Below, piece after piece: positions 1 through 9,169 of a stretch of DNA of 64,000 nucleotides. The notes beneath the pieces are model-generated. The model was not told the origin of the DNA. It searched no databases and worked only from the letters and a program-made list of their open reading frames with translations. This stretch comes from Pythium myriotylum (Eukaryota > Oomycota > Peronosporomycetes > Pythiales > Pythiaceae), in contig JALJCQ010000004.1 of assembly GCA_023091665.1 (NCBI GenBank), positions 62,001 through 126,000 of the forward strand, in the 5' to 3' direction. The position numbers and the translations under genes were made by a program. Each line of letters begins with the position of its first letter. Position 1 is the first letter of the stretch.

Positions 1-522
1 TTGAACCAGTTTGAGACTGCGCGTCATCGGGCTGCTGAGGTCTTCGGAGACGCCGTGTTTGTTTGTCCTAGCGAGTCGTTCTCCGCTAGTCTCGCTCGAA
101 AGCGTGTATCCGACCGCAGCACGAGCGCCTTCCCGCCGACGTACCGATATCGATTCAACCAGGTGTCGACTGCGATCTCTGGCTACCCACTGGCCATTCA
201 TGGAGACGAGCTGCCTTACCTGTTCAGCGATGCACGTGCGGCGCTCGAGCTTCCGTTCCTCTCAAACGTGCAGCTCCCTAACGACAGCGCCAGCCGCCAA
301 GTCGTGGACGCGATGCAAGAGTTCTGGTTGAATTTTGCCGTGAAGGGAATGCCATCAGGAGTGGCTGAGTGGCCTGAACATGAGGTTGAGTCCAAGCAGC
401 AGCTACTCATGCAGAGTTCGCCAACGATCGAACGCACCGGCAAGTACGTGAAGCTCCACAATGAGCGGTTCGAGTTTTGGAACGCGGTCGAAGAGCGGTT
501 GGCCACGCGTTTGCAGTCATGA
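1..522 (+). CDS. Carboxylesterase type B, C-terminal part (cut by window edge)
   Basis: This is the last 173 residues of an alpha/beta-hydrolase carboxylesterase; the gene begins before the window, so the TTG at base 1 is not a start. The catalytic histidine lies in AIHGDELPYLF (about residue 67 of the fragment), the same place as H422 in the paralogue at 4096 and H433 in that at 12882. The end also matches them: an EFWLNF helix, a WP..E motif, and a final NERFEFW helix. The nucleophile serine and the acid residue lie outside the window. Paralogues have N-terminal signal-like segments, so secretion is likely but not visible here. Substrate is unknown; esters of plant or animal polymers or lipids are typical for the family. 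Confidence 0.85.
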   Translation: MNQFETARHRAAEVFGDAVFVCPSESFSASLARKRVSDRSTSAFPPTYRYRFNQVSTAISGYPLAIHGDELPYLFSDARAALELPFLSNVQLPNDSASRQVVDAMQEFWLNFAVKGMPSGVAEWPEHEVESKQQLLMQSSPTIERTGKYVKLHNERFEFWNAVEERLATRLQS

Positions 523-838
523 TTAGATGCAGGCTGACTTGTCGGTAGCTTTCAGAGCCAGTTTGGCGACATAGGATACGGTACCAATAAATATCGTACT
601 CTTCAACCTAGGTGCATAAGCTATTTGAGCGCCCCGGGTAACGCTTAGGCGTTACTCTAGGTTGTAAATTCGACATGACATAGCAGCCCAACAGTGTCAG
701 TAGTGTCACGAGAGATATGAGGTCCGACCAATCTCGATTTGGCCATACCAGACCACCAAGATGAGGAAAGATGACCATGCCTTCAGTATTCGCGTGGGTA
801 TGGTGAGCATGTTGCGTGTAGTTATATTTGAGGGCTGA
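523..838. other. Intergenic region
   Basis: This stretch separates the 3' ends of the convergent carboxylesterase and membrane-protein genes. No convincing coding sequence was seen. It holds a small perfect inverted repeat, TAACGC and GCGTTA around a four-base loop at 639-654, of unknown significance. Confidence 0.5.
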
Positions 839-1545
839 TTACTTGCGCTGCTTGGTGTAGACCGCTTCCAATTTCTTGAGCTGGTCTGCGCGTGCGATCT
901 CCGCCTTGGTGTTGCCACCGACGAAGTAGTTTACGAGCATGGCGCAGATGTAGTAGACAACGGGAATCGGCGAGGCCTGGAGCATCGTGAAGCGGAGGTC
1001 GAACGCAAACCTGGTGACGATCCACATCACGACGTAGGCTGCCGTGGTGACGAGACTGATCCCGAACAATCCCGAATCGCCCGAGGCCACATACTGGCGC
1101 GTCGTCATCAACGCCACGATTGCCAGGGCCTTGAACACAAAACAGAGCTCCGGGCTCACGGGCCTGAACTGCTCGATCGCGAGCGTCTGGAAGTACAGAC
1201 CGAGCTCGTAGATCGCCATGACGAGTCCCGACATGGACACGGATTGCTGCAACCCAAAAACGCAAAAACGCATGAGCAAATCGCCACTCCAGCAAAGAAC
1301 CGCCTCCGCGACACGTACCCGCCACGCGGCGTTGCGGTCATCGAGGTCGCGGCGCGAGGCGCGCAGGTGGTCTGTTCGCGCAGATTGTTCCAGAAGTGTC
1401 AAAAACAAAATGGAGCTGCGTAGAAAGGCGGTGTGCGGACGGTCTCACCTTCGAGCGACGGCGTCTGGTGCTTGTTGGTCTCGGGGTCGTAGGAGGCTTC
1501 CTTGGAGACGCCCTGGAGGCGGCGCTGGCGGCTGCGGAGTCCCAT
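839..1545 (-). CDS. Small multi-pass membrane protein, three exons
   Basis: The gene reads well only with two introns removed. Exon 1 is 1545-1449 (starts MGLRSRQRRLQG), intron 1 is 1448-1372 (GTGAGA...ACAG, 77 nt), exon 2 is 1371-1319, intron 2 is 1318-1247 (GTACGT...TGCAG, 72 nt), and exon 3 is 1246-839. The product is 185 residues: a basic N-terminal tail, about four hydrophobic helices (starting near SMSGLVMAIYELG, FKALAIVALMTT, SLVTTAAYVVMWI and PVVYYICAMLVNYF) and a lysine-rich C-terminus ending KKLEAVYTKQRK. Size, helix number and the short basic cytosolic tail recall Jagunal-type ER proteins, but I could not confirm that, so the function is unknown. The two splice sites are inference from frame restoration and consensus. 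Confidence 0.6.
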
Positions 1546-1801
1546 GGTCGTCGTGGCGGCGGCGATTCAGAAGTGAGCGAGGAGGGAGCATGGTGAGGAT
1601 GATGACGCTCGTCGGCGACGCGTCCTCAGGACAAATCGGAGTCTGTGTCGCAGCATCAGATCTGAGGATAAGGATATGGAGACTGTCCACGCAAGAAGTA
1701 CAGGACCATGCGATATGGACTGAATGGGGAACCTGCTGTAGATATGGTACGTACCATATTTAGAGATCCCGCGCGAATTTGGGCGGACACAAACGGCGAA
1801 G

Positions 1802-3901
1802 ATGGAGGCCGACGAGTGGCAGGACGCGTCGTCGAGCGACAGCGATAGCAGCGCCACGCGGCGCCGAGACAGCGAGAGCGACGGCTCGTCGGATTCGTCG
1901 GACGAAGAGCTTTCGAACGCGCCGTCTGCGGCTGTCAGGCGAGCCGAATTGCTGCGACACGACGCCGTTGAACTCGAGAGCGAGAGCGACGAGGACGAGT
2001 TTGAGCTTCTCCCGGGCGCTCCCGTGGCTCCAGCGACCGCCAGCAGCTCCAGCGACGACGACAGCCTGCCACTTGGCGTTGGTGGCGACTTTGAAGCCGC
2101 GACGTCCACGACTGGACGCAAGCGGAAGCGGCTGCGACGCGGCGACGACAAGGCCGACGTGATCAAACCCGAGATGCCGGCCAAGCCAGCAGTGGTCGTC
2201 AAGCCGCAGCCGACCGAGTGCACGGTCTGCTACGACCCGTGCACGAACTCTGGGCGCCACCGACTCGTGTCGCTCAAGTGCGGCCACGTCTTTGGGAAAA
2301 AGTGCATCGATCGGTGGGTTCTCGAGCGGAAAACGTGTCCCAACTGCAGCGTCGCCGTGCGCAAGGCCGACATCCGCCCGCTCTTCACGGACCACGTGGC
2401 GGTCGTTGACAACTCGGGTGTGGAAGACATGGCGCAAAAGTACGAAGCCGAGAAGAGCAAGCGCATCCAGGTGGAGACCGAGCTGTCACGCGTTAAACTC
2501 CAGCTCCAACTCGCGCAGGCCGATGCAAAGAAGTTTCAAGACGAAGCAGCACAGTGGAGAAAGCAGGCTGCGGACTTGCAATGCCGCGCTGCCAGCGAGC
2601 GGTTCACGGCTGCTCCGACGATGACACAGCCACCAACGCAGCCCGCGACTTCTTTAGCTGTCTCCCAAGGATACGTGTTCGGAGCGTCGCAGTCGCTGGG
2701 ATCACAGTTAACTCAGCTACCAACAAACCAATATTCCCAAAGTGGGGGGTTCTTCGTGCCTCCTACGCCTTCAACGCCCACGTTTTCGCAACCTCTGTCG
2801 ACTCAACCAAGAACTCCGTCCACTCCGTTATCCACTACGACCCCGGGCTCAACCTACCGCCAACTGTTCCGACTACCACTACAGAGCTCCCGAGTCTGCG
2901 CAATCTCAACGTCATGCGCGTTCATGTGCGTGGGTGAGATGCTCACCCCGTCATCGTACGGTATTGTGAAGCTCAGCACTGCCGACGCTCGCCATTCTGT
3001 CCGTATCGCAGCGCACTCGTCGCCAGTGCGAGACGTATCCATCAATCCACGGGATGATCTCGCCGTCTCCGTTGCGTGGGATGGGAAGCTGGTCGTCTCA
3101 AACCTTCGGTCGGACAGCGTCGTGATACAGTACGCGTTGCCCCCCAACAAGCGAAACGCTTGGTCTTGTCGCTTCTCACACGCGGATCCATTTCGAGTCT
3201 ATTGTGGCTTCCACGATGGCACAATCGCCCAGTATGATATCCGACGACCGACAACAGCAAGTGATGTCGTCGCACTGTACGAGCTCCCAATCCGCCAACC
3301 CGTTCACTCGATCCAACTATGTCCGGTCATGAGCAACGGCCAGGAGCAGCTCATCGCAGGGACGTTCGCTGGCTTCGGTATCTGGTCCAGCGACCAACTC
3401 CAGCGTCCCGTGTCAAATGGCGACGTTGCCCGAGCGTCCACATTCCACTCAATGCCAAACTGTTGCGCAGTGTCAAACTCGCAGGTCAAGCGTGGTAAGC
3501 TGGTGGTCACAACTCGCACGCAGTCACCGACAGCCCCTGCATTGCACAATATCTTCGAGCTGCCCGCCGTCGGTGCATCGATTGATCCTGTGCTTCGCTC
3601 CAGTCTCGACGGCTTCCGCACGCCGCAAGCCATATCCCGTGCTGCGATCTGGGAGGCACGCAACGGCAACACGATGGTCGCCTCCTGGGACGACGAGGGC
3701 AAGCAGGTGAATCTCTGGGACGAGTCCACTAAACAAATCTCTGCGCGGCTCCAGCCAACCCTCACTACTGCCGGCAGTGGTACCGTCCCTCCGATCGTCG
3801 ACGTGCAGCACTCGATCGCTGGCGGCGACTGGCGACGCTCGAGATCGCTGCTCGCTCTGCTCTCGTCGCGCGAATTGGTCGTCTACGCCGGCAGCAACTG
3901 A
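1802..3901 (+). CDS. RFWD3: RFWD3-like E3 ubiquitin ligase (RING, coiled coil, WD40)
   Basis: A 699-residue protein with an acidic, serine-rich N-terminus (1-100), a RING finger at about 140-183 (C140 and C143, then CGH at 160-162, and CPNC near 179-182), a coiled coil at about 207-262, a Ser/Thr/Gln-rich linker, and a C-terminal WD40-like propeller. The order RING, coiled coil, WD40, and the propeller start (KLSTADARHS, then HSSPVRDVSIN and DGKLVVSNL), match the RFWD3/FANCW family, which ubiquitinates RPA and RAD51 at stalled forks and interstrand crosslinks in animals. The same role here is inference. No intron is needed; the start is the first ATG of the long frame, directly before an acidic MEADEWQDASS. 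The RING has cysteines at both ends but an HCx-type middle, as in the animal protein. Confidence 0.85.
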   Translation: MEADEWQDASSSDSDSSATRRRDSESDGSSDSSDEELSNAPSAAVRRAELLRHDAVELESESDEDEFELLPGAPVAPATASSSSDDDSLPLGVGGDFEAATSTTGRKRKRLRRGDDKADVIKPEMPAKPAVVVKPQPTECTVCYDPCTNSGRHRLVSLKCGHVFGKKCIDRWVLERKTCPNCSVAVRKADIRPLFTDHVAVVDNSGVEDMAQKYEAEKSKRIQVETELSRVKLQLQLAQADAKKFQDEAAQWRKQAADLQCRAASERFTAAPTMTQPPTQPATSLAVSQGYVFGASQSLGSQLTQLPTNQYSQSGGFFVPPTPSTPTFSQPLSTQPRTPSTPLSTTTPGSTYRQLFRLPLQSSRVCAISTSCAFMCVGEMLTPSSYGIVKLSTADARHSVRIAAHSSPVRDVSINPRDDLAVSVAWDGKLVVSNLRSDSVVIQYALPPNKRNAWSCRFSHADPFRVYCGFHDGTIAQYDIRRPTTASDVVALYELPIRQPVHSIQLCPVMSNGQEQLIAGTFAGFGIWSSDQLQRPVSNGDVARASTFHSMPNCCAVSNSQVKRGKLVVTTRTQSPTAPALHNIFELPAVGASIDPVLRSSLDGFRTPQAISRAAIWEARNGNTMVASWDDEGKQVNLWDESTKQISARLQPTLTTAGSGTVPPIVDVQHSIAGGDWRRSRSLLALLSSRELVVYAGSN

Positions 3902-4095
3902 CAGTGAGTCCATCTTCCGTTTTCCCCGTACGACGTGATAATCGATATGGCTACCTTCGACTATACAAATATCAAGTACAGCATTGTGGAGGGGTCCAGG
4001 AAAGGCGGGGAAGGTCTCCTCAGTTGCCTATCAGTGATACATCGGACTTCGTGCGGCGGTGGAAGACTCGACAGTCAGTTGTCTTCCCTCGCAAC

Positions 4096-5655
4096 ATGCT
4101 CGTCCCGCTCTGGCGCTTCTACACGGCGGCGGCCGCGGCGCTGCAGGCGCCCTCGATCACGCTGCCCAACAACGCGACGATCACCGGCACGCTCGCGACG
4201 AACGCGGCGGGCCACCACGTGCGCGTCTTTCGTGGCATTCCCTACGCCGAGCCGCCCGTGGGCGATCTCCGCTGGCGCCAGACAACGCTCAAGCCAGTCA
4301 CAAAGGACGTCAACGCCACGCAGTTTGGCAATGTCTGCTTCAACTATGCGCGCGCAGGCACGCACGTGCCGACCGAGTCAGAGGACTGTCTGTTTTTGAA
4401 CGTGTTCTCGCCCGCCGAGGCCACGAGGGACTCGAAGCTACCTGTGATGGTGTGGATCCATGGCGGCGCGTTCGTGCGAGGGTTTAGTAACGAGCACGAC
4501 GGATCGAACTTGGTCGGCGCCGCGGATCAGAAGGCCGTATTCGTGTCGATCAACTACCGACTTGGTGTTTTTGGGTTCTTGTCGAACGAGGCCGTTTTGG
4601 CGCAGGGCGACGGCGCCAACTTCAGTCTGCGCGACCAGGAAATTGCCTTTCAGTGGGTGAAGCAGTACATCCGCGAATTCGGCGGGAATCCAGACGATAT
4701 TACGGCTTTCGGACAGAGCTCAGGCTCAATGTCTGTGGCACTACACTTGATCTCTCGTGATGGGGACCAGAAGATGTTTCAGAGAGGCATCATGGAGAGC
4801 GGTGGATACACTCCAGCGTTTGACACAACGTCGAAGAGTGTCCAAGCGAATTTTACGGCGAGACTCGCAGAAGGGGTTGGCTGCTCTACTTCTGACAAAG
4901 ACCTGCTGACTTGCCTCCGCGCTGCTGACGCGCGTGCAGTCTTCAATGCAGTCGGTACTTTCGACTGGCGCCCGGTTGTGGACGGAATCTTTCTCAAAGA
5001 CGTCCCCATTCGGCGCGTTCTTGCAGGAAAGCTTTCTCGCGTCCCGACAATTGTTGGCGTCAACACCAACGAAGGCTGGTTCTACACACTCGGCAACACT
5101 GAGCCCGATCAGTTCGAATCATATGTACGCTCAGGCTTCCCGTCACTGATTGACTCGGAATATGCACGCGTTAACGAGCTCTACGCAGCTGAAGACTTCA
5201 AGTCACCTCACCATCGATCTGCCCAAGTAATGACTGACGCTATCTTCGTGTGTCCGAGCCAGCTTCTCTCAGCCCAGCTCGCCGCGCTCGACGTATCGCC
5301 AACGTTCCGCTACCGATTCAATGAGCCGTCACCAGCGTTTAAAGACAAAGTTTCCGTACACGCAGAAGAACTTCCGTATGTATTTGGTCGTACGGGTGAA
5401 CTGCCGTCAGACCTCGGGACAAAGACGCTCGTGAAGGAAATCCAAAAATTCTGGACCAACTTCATTCGAACAGGAAACCCGAACGATAACTCAACGTCAG
5501 TGTGGCCACGGTACGATGTTGGCACCAAGAAACAAATTCTGCTTCAGCAAGCCATCGGTGTGGAACACACAGGAGACGAAGATCCTCGCCACAACGAGCG
5601 CTGTGCATTCTGGTATGAGGTGGATCAACGCATTGCAACGCACGTGTCGGAGTAG
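4096..5655 (+). CDS. Secreted carboxylesterase type B
   Basis: A 519-residue type-B carboxylesterase. I chose ATG 4096 because it gives a short hydrophobic, alanine-rich signal peptide (MLVPLWRFYTAAAAALQA) just before the conserved core; the open frame runs back to 3904 with no family-like sequence. Visible motifs are RGIPYAEPPVG (46-56), EDCLFLNVFSP (96-106), the oxyanion-hole HGGAF (122-126), the nucleophile elbow GQSSG with S208, the acid E326 in GVNTNEGW, and H422 in VHAEELPYVF. All three triad residues are present, so it should be active outside the cell. It is paralogous to the genes at 1-522 and 12882-14477. It begins about 190 bp after the RFWD3-like gene on the same strand. Substrate unknown. 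Confidence 0.9.
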   Translation: MLVPLWRFYTAAAAALQAPSITLPNNATITGTLATNAAGHHVRVFRGIPYAEPPVGDLRWRQTTLKPVTKDVNATQFGNVCFNYARAGTHVPTESEDCLFLNVFSPAEATRDSKLPVMVWIHGGAFVRGFSNEHDGSNLVGAADQKAVFVSINYRLGVFGFLSNEAVLAQGDGANFSLRDQEIAFQWVKQYIREFGGNPDDITAFGQSSGSMSVALHLISRDGDQKMFQRGIMESGGYTPAFDTTSKSVQANFTARLAEGVGCSTSDKDLLTCLRAADARAVFNAVGTFDWRPVVDGIFLKDVPIRRVLAGKLSRVPTIVGVNTNEGWFYTLGNTEPDQFESYVRSGFPSLIDSEYARVNELYAAEDFKSPHHRSAQVMTDAIFVCPSQLLSAQLAALDVSPTFRYRFNEPSPAFKDKVSVHAEELPYVFGRTGELPSDLGTKTLVKEIQKFWTNFIRTGNPNDNSTSVWPRYDVGTKKQILLQQAIGVEHTGDEDPRHNERCAFWYEVDQRIATHVSE

Positions 5656-5786
5656 AACTTCACGTCAGGAAACTCAAGACACCCAAAGACACGGAGAGAG
5701 GCGATAGCGTAGTGACTGGAGTTTCTCTATGCAATCTCGCTGTTCAGTAGCTTACTCTTACTGTTTTCTTCTTTAAGATACAGAGC

Positions 5787-8216
5787 TTACGGAGCTTTAG
5801 TAACCACACCCGAGCGCACCCCGTTGCTTGCTTTTGTCGTACCCTTGCCGCTCTTCAGCCAGCACGTACCGCCGTTGTACGAGTTCCATGAGTACGCGCC
5901 ACAACCGTTTTTGTTGTGGCACAGCTCGCAGCAGTCCTCAGCTTTGGCGGCCAGCGCGTTGCCCACGTCAGCTCCTCCAAAGTCAGTGTTTTCTTCGATT
6001 GGCTCGCAGGTTGAAGTCTCCAGCGCGGCGGACGTCGCCCCCGCATTCGGAACGGCCGTTCCTTTGCTGCTCTTGAGCCAGCAAGTGCCGCCGTTGTAGT
6101 CGGTCCACGTGAAGGCTCCGCAGCCGAGCTTGGCTTCGCAGATCGAGCAGCAGGCTGTTGCGGTGGGTGCGAGGGCGTTGCCGACGTCGGCGCCAGAGTA
6201 GTCGAAACCCGTCTCAAGCACCGGGCAAGACGTGTACGAGGTCGGAACGGCCGACGGCAAGTATCCGGAGATGGATCCCGCATTCGCCATAGACGAGCCT
6301 TTGCCGCTTTTGAGCCAGCACGTTCCGCCGTTGTAATTGGTCCACGAGAACGCCGCGCATCCGCTCAAACTCGAGCACAAGGAGCAGCATCCATCGGCGC
6401 TCGGGCTCTTGGCGTTGTCGAGATCATATCCTGAGTAGTGGATCCCCTTCTCAACCGTGAACATTGGGCATGTGGCAGTAGTTGACTTGATGGGAAGAAT
6501 TGGCGTGGCAGGAAGAGGCGTCGTGAAAGCGTCTCTCACGAGGTTGCCGACCTCACGGCCGATGTACATAATGAATCCGTACGGATTCACCGTGCCGTCG
6601 CGCATCGCACTGGCGTCCGAGACGTAGATGTTGGAGCTTCCGATCACGCGCAGTTTGTCGTCAGCGCATCGCCCAAGATCCGTCACGTCGCTGGACGCAA
6701 AGCATGTGCCACCATAGTGGTTGGCAGCTGAGCCGCGGTAGCCGGCGACCCAGTCGCTGACACTCTGCTGCGCTGATTTGATCAGCGTCGCGTTCTGCTC
6801 CTGAAGCAGACCCACGATTTTACCGCTGAAGTCCTGGAGTGCCGCGAGATCTCGACCAGTCGCCATGTAAAGAGTGCCAGCCGGAGCCACGAGGTACTTA
6901 CCCGAGCTCGTGTCGAACGAGACCGAGTCACGCGACTCGGGATTATTGACAAGAAGGAGTCCGCCAAGAGACTTGTCGTTGCCGCCGCTGAATCCACTCG
7001 CGTGCACCGTCAGCTGGAACTCGTACAGACGGCCTTGCACGATATAGTTATCGTACGCCACCAGCACAGGTCCGCTCGTCGTCAGAGGCCCTTTGCGGCT
7101 ATTGACGTAGTCCGACTGCATCGGTGAGAGTCCGCTTGCAGCAGTCTCGAACTTGAACGACTTCATCTGATCGTGCGTGAAAGATCCTAGGGCTTGATTC
7201 GTGTCGAAGAGGTTCTTGCCGACGTTCTCGTTGACGATCCAACCGTCGCCGTTGGTCCCGTAGTTCGCTCGCAGACCTTGGAACTTGGCGTCCGCGTTCC
7301 CGTGGAGACCGTTGAGCTGGTCACTGGGACCGATGCCGCTCTGAATAAGCACTTTCGGCGTGCCCAACGCTCCAGCCGCCATGACCACTGCGCCGCGATC
7401 ACTCACAGCGACCTCGACGTTGCCGTTGTAGACGACACTCGTGGCTTTGCCGTTCGTGTGCTTGATATAGCTGACTCGCGCTCCCGTGAGAAGCTTCACG
7501 TTGGTGCGCGACCGCATCTTGCCCCAGCAAGTCTTGGCGGGTGAGTCGCGCTCACCATTCTTGAACGCGAACGGCGTGTGGCCAAACGTCTTGGACTTGT
7601 TGTTCCTGGCCGCCGCATCGTTGATGGTCTTTTCGCTGAACCCTCCTTGTGATAGCGCGCGCGAGACGATGCTGTAGGCTTCTTGGAGGTATCGCTGGCC
7701 ATCCATTGACGGCAGATCCGTCGCACCAAACACGTCGCTCTCGATTTCATCGTAGCGCTGGCTCACATGGGCAGCATCGAACGGCCACTTCGTGTCGGTC
7801 ACGAATCCGTCCGGCACTCGAAAGTACAATGCAGCGTTGACCGTCGAGCAACCACCCACGAGTTGCGCGAGTGGGATTGAACGATTATCGACGTAGTCGA
7901 TCGTGTACTTTTTGTTCTTCCTCGAAAAAACGCTGGCGTCGTGCGAGTACTCACCGGGCACGTCCCAGAACGTGAGCTGCGATGAGTTGAGCCATGCAGG
8001 GATGTCGTTGGTGTTTCCAGTCGCCGCAAGAGATAACCCGCCGGCCTCGAGCACCAACACCTGCACGGACGGATCTCGCGAAAGAAACTCGGCGGCGACG
8101 AGTCCACCAGGACCACTGCCGACGACAACGACGTCGTACGTATCGAGTGCGACTGCGCAGACCACAACCGACGCGAGGGCCGAGGTAGCGAGGAGTAGTG
8201 AGCGAGGGGCCAACAT
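5787..8216 (-). CDS. Secreted GMC oxidoreductase with three C-terminal PAN/Apple domains
   Basis: An 809-residue FAD enzyme. A signal peptide (about 1-24) is followed by the dinucleotide-binding GSGPGG (33-38), GMC signature 1 (GGCSTVNAALYFR, about 121-133), GMC signature 2 (GALGTPKVLIQSGIG, about 282-296), and the active-site pair H500 (NHYGGT) and N544 (TVNPYG). Family members oxidise alcohols or sugars and often release H2O2. After about residue 575 come three tandem PAN-like modules (about 579-659, 660-734, 735-809). Each has CC..C, a central GCAAF/GCGAY-type motif and NGGTCWLKS. In oomycetes such modules occur in cell-wall and lectin-like proteins, so they may anchor the oxidase to polysaccharide. 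This fusion is the notable feature. The substrate cannot be inferred. Confidence 0.92.
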   Translation of the reverse strand: MLAPRSLLLATSALASVVVCAVALDTYDVVVVGSGPGGLVAAEFLSRDPSVQVLVLEAGGLSLAATGNTNDIPAWLNSSQLTFWDVPGEYSHDASVFSRKNKKYTIDYVDNRSIPLAQLVGGCSTVNAALYFRVPDGFVTDTKWPFDAAHVSQRYDEIESDVFGATDLPSMDGQRYLQEAYSIVSRALSQGGFSEKTINDAAARNNKSKTFGHTPFAFKNGERDSPAKTCWGKMRSRTNVKLLTGARVSYIKHTNGKATSVVYNGNVEVAVSDRGAVVMAAGALGTPKVLIQSGIGPSDQLNGLHGNADAKFQGLRANYGTNGDGWIVNENVGKNLFDTNQALGSFTHDQMKSFKFETAASGLSPMQSDYVNSRKGPLTTSGPVLVAYDNYIVQGRLYEFQLTVHASGFSGGNDKSLGGLLLVNNPESRDSVSFDTSSGKYLVAPAGTLYMATGRDLAALQDFSGKIVGLLQEQNATLIKSAQQSVSDWVAGYRGSAANHYGGTCFASSDVTDLGRCADDKLRVIGSSNIYVSDASAMRDGTVNPYGFIMYIGREVGNLVRDAFTTPLPATPILPIKSTTATCPMFTVEKGIHYSGYDLDNAKSPSADGCCSLCSSLSGCAAFSWTNYNGGTCWLKSGKGSSMANAGSISGYLPSAVPTSYTSCPVLETGFDYSGADVGNALAPTATACCSICEAKLGCGAFTWTDYNGGTCWLKSSKGTAVPNAGATSAALETSTCEPIEENTDFGGADVGNALAAKAEDCCELCHNKNGCGAYSWNSYNGGTCWLKSGKGTTKASNGVRSGVVTKAP

Positions 8217-9169
8217 GTCGCTTGGTATTTGCCGGCAGATTCGGAAATGTGAGCGTGAGAGTCGCAGGCGCGACAGCCTCCGCTGAATAGTGAGTCCGCC
8301 GCCGCGTTACTTGCATCATCGAGCAGGATCGACCCTGAAGGTAATGAAGCACGAGCACACAACCGCAGAATTGGCAGGTTGGAAGGGCTATGGTGGTCGC
8401 ATGTCACAGGCGAGTAGATCCAAAGCAAGTCTTGGTTTGGACTAACATCGGACTAAACAGACACCGATACATCTGGAACAAGTGGCTTCAACTGGATGCT
8501 GTACGCTCGACTGATGGCATCCATCAAAACTCACAAGGGCAGCCGAAGAGAAGTGTATCTTAGTTTCTCCTTGAAACTGAGACTGTACACTCCAATTACA
8601 CTTGAGTGAACCTACATGCTATTCAAACCGTAAAGGTTGTCTGTAACACAGACAACTTCGCCCACATCTTCCCGCAACGCCACAGCGTTGACCATCGTTC
8701 ATACACGTGGAATTGAGGCTCGCTCCCCACAACCGCAGGATGTCGTGATATTCTTGGATAATCCTGTCGATTCGGACCGGGCAACTCGTACAAAGTTTGT
8801 TTACCGTAAACTCGTATATTTAAATACGAGTTTACAGTAAATGAAATGTGTACAGTAAACTCGTATTATAAAACGAGTTTACCATGAGCTTGACACGTCC
8901 TCAGAAACCCTCTCCAAGTGTCGGAACCGGTCTCCCTCGCCACCTGTATGATCCATGGACGGCTTGACAAAGCAAACATCCTGCTGCCATGAGCCTCACT
9001 GAACGAAGATATAGATTGGAAGTGCAATAGAAATTTTCTAATGAGACGATACGAGATGTACACAAATGAGGTAGGGCATCTTCCGACGTAGTAAAAGGTG
9101 CAACTTCTGCCTCATCGACTGTCGCTTGGTACAAAACAATCAAGGTGTGAATTGGGTTGTCAACCCAGC
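8217..9169. other. Intergenic region with paired hairpins
   Basis: Nearly 1 kb without a convincing gene lies between the 5' side of the GMC oxidoreductase and the 3' end of the channel gene. Its main content is the pair of palindromes at 8800-8882, listed separately. The remainder shows no recognised motif. Confidence 0.5.
8800..8882. repeat. Two adjacent inverted repeats with shared arms
   Basis: Hairpin 1 spans 8800-8841. Its 12-bp perfect core arms are GTAAACTCGTAT (8806-8817) and ATACGAGTTTAC (8824-8835), and one mismatch outside the core leads to five more pairs. Hairpin 2 spans 8855-8882 with arms GTAAACTCGT and ACGAGTTTAC. The ten-base arm GTAAACTCGT therefore appears four times in 83 bp in alternating orientation, with A/T-rich loops. 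It could be a binding-site cluster for a dimeric regulator or the remnant of a foldback element. Confidence 0.7.
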
